A stretch of DNA of 64,000 nt from PFJX01 sp031426735 (GCA_031426735.1 JASJPK010000002.1:1-64000), one strand, 5' to 3'; positions 43,428 through 53,019 are shown, counted from the first letter of the stretch. The notes: a model not told the origin generated them from the letters alone. Translations and numbers: made by a program.

Positions 43428-43754
43428 TCAAAACGGCAACTTGAACCCCGGCGGCAGCGGCAGGCCGGCGGTGGCGCTGGACATCTTTTCCTGGCTGTAG
43501 GCGTCGACCTTGCGCACGGCGTCGTTGAAGGCGGCTGCGATCAGGTCTTCCAGCATGTCTTTGTCGTCGGCCAGCAGCGAGGGGTCGATGCTGACGCGTT
43601 TGACGTCGTGTTTGCCGGTCATGACAACTTTGACCAGGCCGGCGCCGGACGCGCCTTCGACTTCCATTTCCGCCAGTTTGGCCTGCAGCTTCTGCATGTT
43701 TTCCTGCATTGCCTGGGCTTGTTTCATCAGGTTGCCGATACCGCCTTTGATCAT
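43428..43754 (-). CDS. ybaB: YbaB/EbfC nucleoid-associated protein
   Basis: A 108-residue DNA-binding protein of the YbaB/EbfC family (GGIGNLMKQAQAMQENMQKL, SGAGLVKVVMTGKHDVKRV, KMSSATAGLPLPPGFKLPF). It is encoded 17 bases downstream of dnaX, the conserved arrangement. The ATG at 43754 is the family start. In most related genomes recR follows; here accessory sequence comes in between. Confidence 0.96.
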   Translation of the reverse strand: MIKGGIGNLMKQAQAMQENMQKLQAKLAEMEVEGASGAGLVKVVMTGKHDVKRVSIDPSLLADDKDMLEDLIAAAFNDAVRKVDAYSQEKMSSATAGLPLPPGFKLPF

Positions 43755-43771
43755 GTTCTGCCTTTCATGGA

Positions 43772-45448
43772 TTAGCCCGCCGCAACGCTGCGTGGGCGGA
43801 TGTTGGTGAGGGTGGCATCGCATTCGCGAACCAGTGTTTGCACAAATGGGTCGTCGTGGATGGCCTGTTCCGCCTCGCTCTGGCGCACGGCCAGTTCGCG
43901 TGCGCGTTCGGCGGCGGGGGATTGCCGGGTATCCGCGACCAGGTCGATTTCGACCTTGATGCTGCCGCCGAGTTTTTCCGCCAGGGCGGCGCGCATTTTG
44001 TCGCCGACGCTGGCGAGCAGGGCTTTCTGGCTTTCCGGCAGGTGCAGGCGCAGCAAGCTGTCGTTGCGTTCGGTCAGTTCGCACTGCATGGCGAGTTGAC
44101 GGGTCAGGCCGGGCAGGCTTTCGGCAAGTTGGCGCCAGTCGCCGCTGCTTGCGTTTGCCGGAACGACGGGTTCGGCTGCGGCGCGCGGTGCCACGTGTGC
44201 GGGCGGCAGTGGTTCGTTGGCCGCTGCCGCGCCGGGTTGAATGGCCGCGCGCGCGGTTGCGACGCTGGCCATCGCGGCGGCGGCCGGCGCTCGCATCGGC
44301 GCCGCAGACGTGTTTGCATTGACCGGCGCCGGCGCCGGCGCGCGCGCGGCCGGGGCGTCGCCGGGCGCGAACGCGAGCATGCGCAGCAAGGTCATGCTGA
44401 AACCGGCGTATTCGTCGGGCGCCCATTCCAGATCGCGCCGGCCCAGCGTGGCGATCTGGTAGTGCAGTTGCACGCTTTCCGGGTCGAGTTGGCGTGCCAG
44501 TTCGAACAGGCGGTCGCGTTCCGGCGCGTCGTCGGCGACGGCTTCCGGCACGGTTTGCGCGAGCGCGATCTGGTGCAGCAGGCCGGCCAGATCCTGCAGC
44601 GCAGCGTCGAACGAGAAGCCGCGCGCGGCCAGTTCCGCCGCTTCGGCCATCAGACGCGGTCCGTCCTGCGCGGCCAGCGCTTCCAGGATCGGCATCAGAT
44701 AGGCCTGGTCGATGACGCCGAGCATGGCGCGGGTTTCGGCTTCCTTGATTTCGCCGGTGCAGTAGGCGATGGCCTGGTCGGTCAGCGACAGCGCGTCGCG
44801 CATGCTGCCGGCGGCGGCGCGCGCGAGCAGGCTGAGCGCGGCGGCTTCGAACGGCACGTTTTCCGCTTCCAGCACCTTCTTCAGGTGGCCGGCGACATGG
44901 CCCGGCGGCATCTGCTTCAGGTTGAACTGCAGGCAGCGCGACAGCACGGTGACCGGCACTTTCTGCGGATCGGTGGTGGCGAGGATGAAGATGACGTGGC
45001 CGGGCGGCTCTTCCAGCGTCTTCAACATCGCGTTGAAGGCGTTCTTCGAGAGCATGTGCACTTCGTCGATGATGTAGACCTTGTAACGCCCGGAAGTCGG
45101 CGTGTACTGCGCGTTTTCGATCACGTCGCGCATGTTGTCGATGCCGGTGTTGGACGCGGCATCGATCTCAATCAGGTCGATGAAGCGGCCGCCGTCAATC
45201 TCCGTGCAGGCCGGGCAGACGCCGCAGGGTTCGGCGGTCGGTTTGTCGTCGCTGGTGCAGTTCAGGCATTTCGCCAGGATGCGGGCCAGCGTGGTCTTGC
45301 CGACGCCGCGCGTGCCGGTGAACAGGTAGGCATGATGCAGCCGCCCCTGCACCAGCGCGTTCGACAACGCGCGGACGACATGTTCCTGGCCGACCAGTTG
45401 GGAAAAATTGCGCGGACGCCATTTGCGGGCGAGAACTTGGTGGCTCAT
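43772..45448 (-). CDS. dnaX: DNA polymerase III subunits gamma and tau
   Basis: DnaX is the ATPase of the clamp loader. The 558-residue product has Walker A GTRGVGKTT, zinc cysteines (CLNCTSDDKPTAEPCGVCPAC, in parts), DEVHM, the SRC sensor motif VLSRCLQF, and a Pro/Ala-rich linker (APAAARAPAPAPVNANTSAA region) before the tau-specific C-terminus. I did not identify a frameshift site for the shorter gamma form. It heads the dnaX-ybaB operon; the ATG at 45448 is the family start MSHQVLARKWRP. Confidence 0.96.
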   Translation of the reverse strand: MSHQVLARKWRPRNFSQLVGQEHVVRALSNALVQGRLHHAYLFTGTRGVGKTTLARILAKCLNCTSDDKPTAEPCGVCPACTEIDGGRFIDLIEIDAASNTGIDNMRDVIENAQYTPTSGRYKVYIIDEVHMLSKNAFNAMLKTLEEPPGHVIFILATTDPQKVPVTVLSRCLQFNLKQMPPGHVAGHLKKVLEAENVPFEAAALSLLARAAAGSMRDALSLTDQAIAYCTGEIKEAETRAMLGVIDQAYLMPILEALAAQDGPRLMAEAAELAARGFSFDAALQDLAGLLHQIALAQTVPEAVADDAPERDRLFELARQLDPESVQLHYQIATLGRRDLEWAPDEYAGFSMTLLRMLAFAPGDAPAARAPAPAPVNANTSAAPMRAPAAAAMASVATARAAIQPGAAAANEPLPPAHVAPRAAAEPVVPANASSGDWRQLAESLPGLTRQLAMQCELTERNDSLLRLHLPESQKALLASVGDKMRAALAEKLGGSIKVEIDLVADTRQSPAAERARELAVRQSEAEQAIHDDPFVQTLVRECDATLTNIRPRSVAAG

Positions 45449-45474
45449 GGGGGCTCAGGCGGCGGGCGCGGTGC

Positions 45475-45999
45475 TCAGTAGTTGTAGCCGAAGCGGATCG
45501 AATGGAAGTTGATGCCGTTGTTCGGCTCTTTCAGGCCGGCATTGGAAACATGCTGCAGCCGATAGCCCAGTTCGTAGCGGTCTCTGTCGCCGAAATTCCA
45601 GCCGAAGCCGACGTGGTCGCCGAACTGGAGACTGGTGCCGAAGCCGCGTTGGCTATTGATGTGCGTTTTCGACAGCAAATGCGCGCCGATGGCGCCTTCG
45701 AGGTAGAACTTGCTGATGCCGGAACGCAGCCGGAAGACCGGCGTGATGGATGCATCCCAGATGTCCTGCGGATTGATGCCGTCACCATCCCAGCGTGCCA
45801 GACCGGCTTCCCAGAAGCCGCTGGCGATCCAGTTGTCGCTGACGCTCCAGCGCTTGTCCCAGTCCCAGCGAGCGGAGACGCGCGCCATCTCGGTGCTGTC
45901 GTTGCCATGTCCTAGTTCCAGACCGGCGCCGTTGATCGCATGGGCGTGCGGAATGGCGAACAGCGCGGAAAAAAGGGCGAATAGTGCAGCTTTGGTCAT
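45475..45999 (-). CDS. pagL: Acyloxyacyl hydrolase, PagL-type lipid A deacylase
   Basis: PagL is an outer-membrane beta-barrel enzyme that removes an acyl chain from lipid A. The 174-residue product has a signal peptide (LFALFSALFAIPHAHA), barrel-like alternating strands, and the HxSNAG motif (YRLQHVSNAGLKEPN) near residue 150, with the catalytic His and Ser; the conserved C-terminal GINFHSIRFGYNY ends in an aromatic residue as for barrel proteins. GAGGAG precedes ATG 45999. It could modulate envelope charge or immunogenicity; in a free-living bacterium, membrane adaptation is more likely. Confidence 0.88.
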   Translation of the reverse strand: MTKAALFALFSALFAIPHAHAINGAGLELGHGNDSTEMARVSARWDWDKRWSVSDNWIASGFWEAGLARWDGDGINPQDIWDASITPVFRLRSGISKFYLEGAIGAHLLSKTHINSQRGFGTSLQFGDHVGFGWNFGDRDRYELGYRLQHVSNAGLKEPNNGINFHSIRFGYNY

Positions 46000-46083
46000 G
46001 CTGGACTCCTCGGGCAGCGAAGCCGTTGCCGCTTTAGCGGCTTACGGATTCGGCGTGCCAAAAACTGGTGAATTGGGGGAGGT

Positions 46084-46178
46084 GGCGAGCCTGACCCCCG
46101 GCACTGGTATCGACCGCTGTGGCTGCTTCCTTCCGGACCTGACCAGGTTCACGGCTTAGCCATGCGGGGAGGCCCGCC
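46084..46178 (-). ncRNA. ffs: Signal recognition particle 4.5S RNA
   Basis: On the minus strand the highly conserved core GGTCAGGTCCGGAAGGAAGC, followed by AGCC, occurs at about 46140-46115. The ends can pair (GGCGGGCCT with AGGCTCGCC, one G-U) to form the long SRP stem. The size of about 95 nt fits the bacterial small SRP RNA. It binds Ffh to target membrane proteins. Confidence 0.93.
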
Positions 46179-46247
46179 GGCGTCGATTCTAGCAGCCGGA
46201 CAGGCGTTCTGTCCGAGTCTGCCGGAAACTACAGCGAAGGCAGCAGA

Positions 46248-47321
46248 TCACTCTTCGGACGGGTCGATCAGGCGGCGTGCCCGCACGGCTTCGGCGAGTG
46301 CGCGCAGCAACGGTGCGGTGGCATCCCAGCCGATGCAGGCGTCGGTGACCGAGACGCCGTGCGCCAGCGGTTTGCCCGGGACCAGATCCTGGCGGCCGGG
46401 ATTGAGATGGCTTTCGATCATGACGCCGAAAATGCGCTTGTCGCCGGCGGCGAGCTGGGCGGCGACGTCATGGCCGACCTCGACCTGGCGTTCGTACTGC
46501 TTGCTGGAATTGGCGTGCGAGAAATCGACCATCACCTGCTGGCGCAGATTGGCGCCGGCGAGATCCTTGCAGGCGGCGTTGACGCTGGCGGCGTCGTAAT
46601 TCGGCGACTTGCCGCCGCGCAGGATGATGTGGCAGTCCTCGTTGCCGGCGGTCTTGAACACCGCGACGTGGCCGGATTTGGTGATCGACACGAAATGGTG
46701 GCGCGCGGTCGCGGCCTTGATCGCGTCGACGGCCATCTTGATGCCGCCGTCGGTGCCGTTCTTGAAGCCGACCGGACAGGACAGGCCGGACGCGAGCTGC
46801 CGGTGCGACTGCGATTCCGTCGTGCGTGCGCCGATGGCGCCCCAGGCAACCAGATCGGCGATGTATTGCGGCGAGATCAGGTCGAGGAATTCGGTGCCGC
46901 AGGGCAGGCCCATTTCGTTGATGTCGAGCAGCAGCTTGCGCGCCAGGCGCATGCCTTCGTTGATGTCGAAGCTCTCGTCCATGTGCGGATCGTTGATCAG
47001 GCCTTTCCAGCCCACCGTGGTGCGCGGCTTTTCGAAATACACCCGCATGACGGTGATCAGATCGGCTTCCAGTTCCTTCGCCAGCGCCTTCAGCTTGCCG
47101 GCATATTCCAGCGCGGCGGCGGTGTCGTGGATGGAACAGGGGCCGACCACGACGACCAGGCGGTCGTCGGCGCCGCGCAACACGTCATGGATGCGGTTAC
47201 GCGCCTGAAAGGTGGTCTTCAGCGCGGCCTCGCTCGCCTTCAGTTCGCGCATGATCTGCATCGGTGCGAGTAGTTCGTCGCTTTGTTCGATGCGGGTGTC
47301 GTCGGTACGGATGTGTGCCAT
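46248..47321 (-). CDS. aroG: 3-deoxy-7-phosphoheptulonate (DAHP) synthase, class I
   Basis: The enzyme joins phosphoenolpyruvate and erythrose 4-phosphate in the first step of aromatic amino acid synthesis. The 357-residue protein is AroG/F/H-type: VVVGPCSIHD, RVYFEKPRTTVGWKG, GARTTESQSHRQ, GFKNGTDG, GGKSPNYD, DFSHANSSK, GVMIESHL. A leader with a Phe-containing peptide and terminator lies directly upstream, suggesting a phenylalanine-responsive isozyme. It starts at 47321, the family start. The 4.5S RNA gene lies downstream. Confidence 0.95.
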   Translation of the reverse strand: MAHIRTDDTRIEQSDELLAPMQIMRELKASEAALKTTFQARNRIHDVLRGADDRLVVVVGPCSIHDTAAALEYAGKLKALAKELEADLITVMRVYFEKPRTTVGWKGLINDPHMDESFDINEGMRLARKLLLDINEMGLPCGTEFLDLISPQYIADLVAWGAIGARTTESQSHRQLASGLSCPVGFKNGTDGGIKMAVDAIKAATARHHFVSITKSGHVAVFKTAGNEDCHIILRGGKSPNYDAASVNAACKDLAGANLRQQVMVDFSHANSSKQYERQVEVGHDVAAQLAAGDKRIFGVMIESHLNPGRQDLVPGKPLAHGVSVTDACIGWDATAPLLRALAEAVRARRLIDPSEE

Positions 47322-47358
47322 TTCAAGTAACTCCAGTTAGTGCCAGCACCCACAAACG

Positions 47359-47384
47359 AAAAACCGCCAGAGGGCTGGCGGTTT
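47359..47384 (-). terminator. Attenuator terminator upstream of aroG
   Basis: A perfect 10-bp stem AAACCGCCAG / CTGGCGGTTT with a four-base loop and a five-T run lies between the leader peptide and aroG, on the aroG-coding strand. Its position before the gene, not after one, is what marks it as an attenuator. Confidence 0.85.
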
Positions 47385-47409
47385 CTCGGGGATGTATTCA
47401 ACGCGTGTG

Positions 47410-47491
47410 CGTCAGCACGTTTGTATCAAGGTTTCCCGGCCGCCTGAGGCAGCGGGGTAAATCGGAAAAAGTGCTGACGAATCATGTTCAT
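47410..47491 (-). promoter_or_regulatory. aroG leader region with antiterminator elements
   Basis: The leader carries a 9-bp inverted repeat, GTGCTGACG (47471-47479) and CGTCAGCAC (47410-47418), overlapping the leader peptide codons, and a GGCGG in the peptide's end that could pair with the CCGCC of the terminator stem. Alternate pairing controlled by ribosome position is the standard attenuation logic. Confidence 0.55.
47426..47491 (-). CDS. Putative Phe-rich leader peptide of aroG
   Basis: A 21-codon frame on the aroG strand encodes MNMIRQHFFRFTPLPQAAGK plus P, with three Phe codons close together (HFFRF). It ends at 47426, 42 bases before the terminator hairpin. No strong ribosome site is visible upstream, which weakens the call. 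By analogy with pheA and pheST leaders, stalling at the Phe codons would open the terminator when phenylalanine is scarce. Confidence 0.55.
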   Translation of the reverse strand: MNMIRQHFFRFTPLPQAAGKP

Positions 47492-47545
47492 AGGCGGCCG
47501 ATGCTAACAGAGATTGTTGCCATGCAACAAGGCTCGCTCGCAGGG

Positions 47546-50500
47546 TCAGTCAAATTCCAGGCTGTAGAACGCATCGAAACTGCTTTGCTGGCCGGCCTGC
47601 GCCTCCAGCCGCACATGCGGCGTCAGTTGATACAGCACTTTGACCACCTGGCTGAGCCCGTCCAGGCTTTGCTCGTAATTCAGACTGGCGCGCGCCGACA
47701 GTTGCTTGCCGAGGCTGACCACCGCCGTGCTGAAATCATCGCCGCCGGAGCGCACATTGAAACTGTCGATGTGCAGCGCCTCGGCCAGCCTGGCCTGCGT
47801 GTTGACCGATTCGGACTGGCTCAGCAGCGCGCCGGCGGCCATCTGCAGCAGCACGAACTCCTGCTGGCCGCCGTTATCCAGGCCATGGCCGAGCACCAGC
47901 CAGGAAAGTTTTTCGGTATCGGGCATGGCCGGGTCGGAATACAGCTTCACCAGCGGCCGCTGCACGGTGCCGCCGACCTGCACGCCGGCTTTGACCGTGG
48001 GTGTCTTGCGCACCGCCAGCACGTCGAGGCCGGGGTTGTCGATCGGGCCGACAAAACGCAGCACGCCGCGTTCGATATCGAGTTTTTGCGCATAGGCCGC
48101 GTAGCGCCCGGTTTCCACCCGGATCGTGCCCTCGCCGTGCAGCGTCTGGTTCACGCTGAAGACGCGCAACTGGCCGCCCAGGCGCGCGTCCAGCCCGCCG
48201 CCCTTGAACAGGAAATCGTTGCCCAGTTTGAGGGTCAGATCGAGTGCCAGCGGATAGCGCTGCGCCGCCGGCGTTGCGCGCGGCGGCTGGCCGAGCACGA
48301 CGACGTCGCTGGACAAGGCGGGACGGCTCGCTGCCGGCATCTCCAGGCGGGCGCGATCGGCGCTGAGCTCGCCGCTGAGTTGCAGATGTTTCCGGTCGAA
48401 CTTGAGACGGGTGACGCCGGACACGATGACGCGGCGGTCGCTGCGATTGGTCGCGGCGAATTTCTCGAAGGTCAGCGTCAGTCCCGCTTGCGGGTTCTTC
48501 AGTTGTGCCTCGCCGCTGAGCAGGATGCGGCCGCTCTGGCCGTTCAGCTCGCCCTGCTTGACCCGCACCTGATCGCCGGCCAGCAGCAGTTGCAGCGTGC
48601 CGCCAGTGATCGCGATGCCTTCTTCCGGCATCGCGTAACGTACCTGGCTGGCATTGATCTGCCCATCGATACGCGGCGCGGCCAGACTGCCGCTACCGGC
48701 GAGCTTAGCGGCCAGGCGCGCATCCAGGCGCATGCCGAGCGGCAGCCAGGCTTTCGCCAGGCGCAGGTCGGGCACGTCGATCTGCGCCGTCCAGGCCAGC
48801 GGCGCACTGCGCGGCAACACGAAAGCGGCGCCGGCGCGCTCCAGCGTGGCACGGCCTTCGCCGCGCACTTGCCCGGCGCTGCGGGTATCGACTTCGATAG
48901 CGGCGTTGAGGCGGTTAGCTGCGGCGCGCACATTCAACGCGAGCCGGGTCAAGCCCAACTGCATGGCCGGATCTTTCAATGTGACATCGCCGCTCTGGCG
49001 CAACAGATGCACCTGGCCATCGAGGCTGTCGCCCAGGCGCAGGTTCCAGTCGCCGTCGACGCGCAGATCGGTGCTGAACGCGGCCGGGGCCGCTTCGAGC
49101 AGGCCGAGCAGCGGCGCCAGCGGCAGGTTGGCAAGGCTGCCGCGCGTGCTCAGTTGTGCGCCCTGGCGGTCGAACTGCGCCACATTGACGCGGCCGCCGG
49201 CCAGCGTCAGCGCCAGATTGCTTACCTGCTGCCGCTCGCGTCCCAGCACCAGCGCCGCCGGCGCGGTCAGTGTCAGCGGCCACTTGCCCTGCACTGCGGC
49301 GGTGTTGACCTGGCCGCGCCAGACCTGCTGCGCATCCAGCCCGCCGGCCAGGCTGGCCGTCAGCCGCCAGTCCGGCAAGCGTGCTGCCAGTTCGACGGCA
49401 TGCGCATTGCGGCGGCCGCGCAGCGTCGCGTTCATCGTGTCGATGCGCTGCTCGGCCAGTTGCACGCCGCGCGCCTCGATGTGGCCGTTGAAAACGCCGT
49501 TCGTCGCGGCCTGCAGGTTGAGTTGCAGTTGCAGCGATTCGGCGGCAATGCCGGGCAAACGCAGACCGCCGGCGTCGATTTGCGCCTCGATCTGCGGCTG
49601 CCGCGGCTCGCCGCTGGCGCTGCCGTGGCTGTTCAGGCGACCGCTCAGGCCCGGATACAGCCGCGCCAGCGCCGGTGCGTCGATATCCCAGACCAGGCGG
49701 TCGCCGACACGGCCATAAGCCCCCTTGAAGCGGGCGCGGTTGCCGGCCAGATCGAGGTCGATGTCGGCCTCGCTCAGATGCTGCTGTTCGTAGCGCAGAC
49801 GCCCGTGACCTTGCACCGGATTGCCTTCGAGTTCGCCCGGCGGCAAGGTGAATTGCGTCAGCACCTGCAGTTCCGGCCTGAGCCGGCCGCTGACCTGGCC
49901 GCGCGCATTCAGACGGGCACGGGGAAATTTGCCGAAGCGCGCCGGATCGATGTCGGCGGCGTCGAAGCTGGCGGCGAAGGCGCGGCCGGCATCGAGTTGC
50001 AGCGCGCCGTTGGCGCTCAGGCGACCCGCCTCGCCGCGAAAATTCGCCGCTTCCAGGCGCAATGCCGATGCCTGCCGGCTCAGCGTGAAGCGGCCCTCGC
50101 CCCAGGTTTCGGCAACAGCGGCGTCCAGGCGCTGGCCGTCGGCATCGCCCGTCAACTGCAGCGCGGCGCGGATGCGCGAGGCATGCAAGGCGGCGTGGAG
50201 GCCGGCCAGATTCAGGCGCGTGCTGGCCAGGTCGATGCGGAAACGGCCGTCGCGCCACTGGCCGGCACCGCTGAACTGCCCGGCAGCGCCGAGGTCGAGC
50301 GTCAGCGCGCTGAAGTCGGCCAGCCGGGCGTCGCCGAGCAGCGCGCCGGTCAGGTTGGCGAGCGGCACGCGGTTCTGGTCGAGGCGGCCGGCTTGCCGGT
50401 TGCTCATACTGAAAGTGCCGAGCAGGCGCTCGCCGGCGGCCGTCGCCACCGGTTCGAACACGCCGGAAAACGCCAGATCGGCGCTGGGCGCGTCAGTCGC

Positions 50501-51292
50501 CAGGCGGTGCGGGTCGATGCCCTGCCCGGCGACCAGCAATCTGGCCAGGCGCGCCTGCGTGAACGGCGTCGCCACGCCGCTGGCCAGAAAGGCCATGCCT
50601 TGCGCCTGCGCGTCGACCTTGAAGGCGAGCGCCGCCAGATGGCCGGACAGCGCCAGCCTGGCCGCGACCGGCAGCGGCGCCTGACGTTGTCCGTTGAAGG
50701 TGCCGGCCAGTTTGAATGGCGCGTCCTTGTCGATGCCGAGTTGTCCGCGCACCTCCGCCCACGGCGTCGTCGCGCTGGCATTCAGACGATAGCGCTCGCC
50801 GCGGCCGTCGATATTGCCGTGCAGCGCGTGGAAGCTGAGCGTGTTGCCGGCATCGACCAGATCAAGTTGGGCGACATCCCACGCCGCCACGTCGACGTCG
50901 ACCGGCAGGCGCAGGCTTTCCGGCAATTGCGTCGGCGTCGGGTCTTCCTTGAGGCGGTCGATGCGCACGTGCTGCGCGGCCAGCAGATCGATGTCGAGGC
51001 GCCGCTGCCAGAGTGCGCGCGGTTGCCATTCGAGCCGCACGCGTTGCAGCGTGACGCGCTGCGTGTCCGACGTGATGACCAGCCGGCGAATCGCGATGGG
51101 CGTGCCCAGATGCCCCTGCACGCCTTCGATGGCGAGTTGGCCGCGGCTAAGGCTGGTTGCCGCCGCGGCCAGCCAGCGCACGCCGCCGTCGCTGGCGAGC
51201 AGCCAGAGCGATGCCGTAAACAACCCGAGCAATACCAGTAGCCCGGCCAGCACGGCAACTGCCCAGCGGCGCGCCCGCAACCAGCCGATCAA
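47546..51292 (-). CDS. tamB: TamB, translocation and assembly module inner-membrane subunit
   Basis: TamB is a very long beta-taco protein spanning the periplasm; with TamA it helps insert autotransporters and moves phospholipid to the outer membrane. The 1248-residue product has one N-terminal membrane anchor (WAVAVLAGLLVLLGLFTASL) and a long repetitive beta-strand body, ending with the conserved DUF490 domain (PGLDVLAVRKTPTVKAGVQV, PDTEKLSWLVLGHG). It begins with TTG at 51292, which overlaps the tamA stop as TTGA. Order tamA-tamB is standard. A long antisense open frame here is a GC-composition artefact. Confidence 0.93.
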   Translation of the reverse strand: MIGWLRARRWAVAVLAGLLVLLGLFTASLWLLASDGGVRWLAAAATSLSRGQLAIEGVQGHLGTPIAIRRLVITSDTQRVTLQRVRLEWQPRALWQRRLDIDLLAAQHVRIDRLKEDPTPTQLPESLRLPVDVDVAAWDVAQLDLVDAGNTLSFHALHGNIDGRGERYRLNASATTPWAEVRGQLGIDKDAPFKLAGTFNGQRQAPLPVAARLALSGHLAALAFKVDAQAQGMAFLASGVATPFTQARLARLLVAGQGIDPHRLATDAPSADLAFSGVFEPVATAAGERLLGTFSMSNRQAGRLDQNRVPLANLTGALLGDARLADFSALTLDLGAAGQFSGAGQWRDGRFRIDLASTRLNLAGLHAALHASRIRAALQLTGDADGQRLDAAVAETWGEGRFTLSRQASALRLEAANFRGEAGRLSANGALQLDAGRAFAASFDAADIDPARFGKFPRARLNARGQVSGRLRPELQVLTQFTLPPGELEGNPVQGHGRLRYEQQHLSEADIDLDLAGNRARFKGAYGRVGDRLVWDIDAPALARLYPGLSGRLNSHGSASGEPRQPQIEAQIDAGGLRLPGIAAESLQLQLNLQAATNGVFNGHIEARGVQLAEQRIDTMNATLRGRRNAHAVELAARLPDWRLTASLAGGLDAQQVWRGQVNTAAVQGKWPLTLTAPAALVLGRERQQVSNLALTLAGGRVNVAQFDRQGAQLSTRGSLANLPLAPLLGLLEAAPAAFSTDLRVDGDWNLRLGDSLDGQVHLLRQSGDVTLKDPAMQLGLTRLALNVRAAANRLNAAIEVDTRSAGQVRGEGRATLERAGAAFVLPRSAPLAWTAQIDVPDLRLAKAWLPLGMRLDARLAAKLAGSGSLAAPRIDGQINASQVRYAMPEEGIAITGGTLQLLLAGDQVRVKQGELNGQSGRILLSGEAQLKNPQAGLTLTFEKFAATNRSDRRVIVSGVTRLKFDRKHLQLSGELSADRARLEMPAASRPALSSDVVVLGQPPRATPAAQRYPLALDLTLKLGNDFLFKGGGLDARLGGQLRVFSVNQTLHGEGTIRVETGRYAAYAQKLDIERGVLRFVGPIDNPGLDVLAVRKTPTVKAGVQVGGTVQRPLVKLYSDPAMPDTEKLSWLVLGHGLDNGGQQEFVLLQMAAGALLSQSESVNTQARLAEALHIDSFNVRSGGDDFSTAVVSLGKQLSARASLNYEQSLDGLSQVVKVLYQLTPHVRLEAQAGQQSSFDAFYSLEFD

Positions 51293-53019
51293 AACGACAC
51301 TCCGAGCGAGAAATGCAGGCGGAATTCATCGGTGGCCGCACCATAAGCCAGGTCCAGGTTCACCGGCCCGACCGGCGAGCGGTAGCGCGCGCCGAAGCCG
51401 TAGCCGAATACCGGCGTCAGGTTGCCAGGGCTGTCGGCGGCGTCGCCGGCATCGACGAATAGCGCCAGGCCCCAGTCGCGGCTGAAGAAATAGTTGTATT
51501 CGACGCTGCCGGTGGCGAGATAGCGCACCGATGCGACGCCGCCGCTGAGCGTGCGGCCGAGGCTCTGGTAGGCATAGCCGCGCACCGAGTTGTCGCCGCC
51601 GGCGCGGAACAGGATGTCCGTGGGAATGCCGTCGCGCGTCTTGGCCAGCACGCCGCCCAGTTCGCCGCGCAAGACCAGGCGGCCGTTGTCGCCGAGGCGG
51701 AAATACTGGGTATGGCGGCCATACAGACGCACGAACGAGGTTTCCGACAGCAACGCGTCGGAGGCGACGCCGGCCTGCAGCGACAGCACATGGCCGTTGC
51801 GCGGATAGAAGGCGCGGCGGATGTCGCGTTGCGTCCAGGCGTAGTTCAGCGTCAGCGCCTTGTTGTCCACCGCCGCGACGTTGCCGACCTGTTGCGTTTC
51901 GGTCTGATGCTGCAACGACAGCGTCGTTTCGATCTGGCCGCGCGTGCGGCTGCGTTTGGCGGCGAGCAGCGTGCCGCGGGTGTCCTGGCCTTCGATGTCT
52001 TCGCGCTTGAGTTGCAGGCCGAGACTGTTTTCGTAACCGGCGGATGTGCGCGGCATGGCCAACTCGACTGCGCCCAACTGCCGCTTGGTTTCGATGCGGC
52101 CATCCAGTTTCAGGCGCAGGCCGCGCTCGGCGATGTCGCGCGACAGCCAGCCGATCTGCACACGCGCGCCGGTATCGGTGCTGACACCGATGCCCAGGCT
52201 GAACGATTTTTCCGGCCGCTCCACCACTTCGACCCGGACCGGCGCCGCCGCCGCGTTGGCCGGATCGGGCTCGATGCGTACCGCGGCCTGTGCAAAATAG
52301 CCGCTTGCTTCCAGCGCCGCCTGATAGTCGACCAGATCCTGCTGGCTTATCGGCTGGCCCGCTTTGAATGGGCTCAGGTTGCGGATGATGGTTTGCGGAT
52401 AGCGCTGGCTGCCGCTGATCTCCAGCGCGCCGTAATGGAAGGCCGGACCGCTGTCGAGCGTCAGCGTCAAATCCGCCGCCAGCGCGGCCGGGTCGATGCG
52501 CGCCTGGCTCGCCGCCACGCGCGCCGCCGGGTAGGCGCCGGCGAGCAGGGATCGCAACACGTTGATTTTGGCCGCAGCCCAGTCGGCCTGGCGAAACGGC
52601 ATGCCCGGCTGCAACGCGAAGTTGCGTTCGATGCGCCGGCGCAGGCCGCTGCTGGTGGCGCTGGCCTGCACGGCGCCGGCGAAACTCAGTTCGACGCTGC
52701 GCACCGTGGTACGCGCCCCGGGTTCGATGCGGTAGTTCAGCTGCGCCGCGTCGGCGCCGGTCAGCGTGCTGCTGATCTGCGGTGAGAAATAACCTTCGGT
52801 GGCGAGCAATTCGCGCGCGGTGTCTTCGCTCTGGCGACGCAGCCGCGCCAGTTCCTCGGCGTCGGGCCGTTCGCCCAGGCGCGCCGCGCGCGCCGTTTCC
52901 AGATGCTGCGTCAGCAGCGCTTTGATCGGTTCGGGCGCGTCGACCGAGACGGTCAGCGCATAAACCGGCGCCGGACTGAGCGCCGCCAGGAAAAGCAGGA
53001 TTTTGCAGGTGGGAGGCAT
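51289..53019 (-). CDS. tamA: TamA, BamA-family outer-membrane subunit
   Basis: A 576-residue outer-membrane protein with a signal peptide (ILLFLAALSPAPVYA), POTRA domains in residues ~25-260, and a 16-stranded C-terminal barrel with GGDNSVRGYAYQSLG, RSPVGPVNLDLAYG and a terminal aromatic residue (SLGVSF). These match TamA rather than BamA (shorter and with fewer POTRAs). Stop overlaps the tamB start. Confidence 0.94.
   Translation of the reverse strand: MPPTCKILLFLAALSPAPVYALTVSVDAPEPIKALLTQHLETARAARLGERPDAEELARLRRQSEDTARELLATEGYFSPQISSTLTGADAAQLNYRIEPGARTTVRSVELSFAGAVQASATSSGLRRRIERNFALQPGMPFRQADWAAAKINVLRSLLAGAYPAARVAASQARIDPAALAADLTLTLDSGPAFHYGALEISGSQRYPQTIIRNLSPFKAGQPISQQDLVDYQAALEASGYFAQAAVRIEPDPANAAAAPVRVEVVERPEKSFSLGIGVSTDTGARVQIGWLSRDIAERGLRLKLDGRIETKRQLGAVELAMPRTSAGYENSLGLQLKREDIEGQDTRGTLLAAKRSRTRGQIETTLSLQHQTETQQVGNVAAVDNKALTLNYAWTQRDIRRAFYPRNGHVLSLQAGVASDALLSETSFVRLYGRHTQYFRLGDNGRLVLRGELGGVLAKTRDGIPTDILFRAGGDNSVRGYAYQSLGRTLSGGVASVRYLATGSVEYNYFFSRDWGLALFVDAGDAADSPGNLTPVFGYGFGARYRSPVGPVNLDLAYGAATDEFRLHFSLGVSF

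Noticed and set aside
47264..51241. Very long open frame on the plus strand opposite tamB
   Set aside because: It mirrors the tamB frame on the other strand. It is Gln/Arg/Ala-rich without domains and ends in gene-free sequence; GC codon bias keeps antisense frames open.
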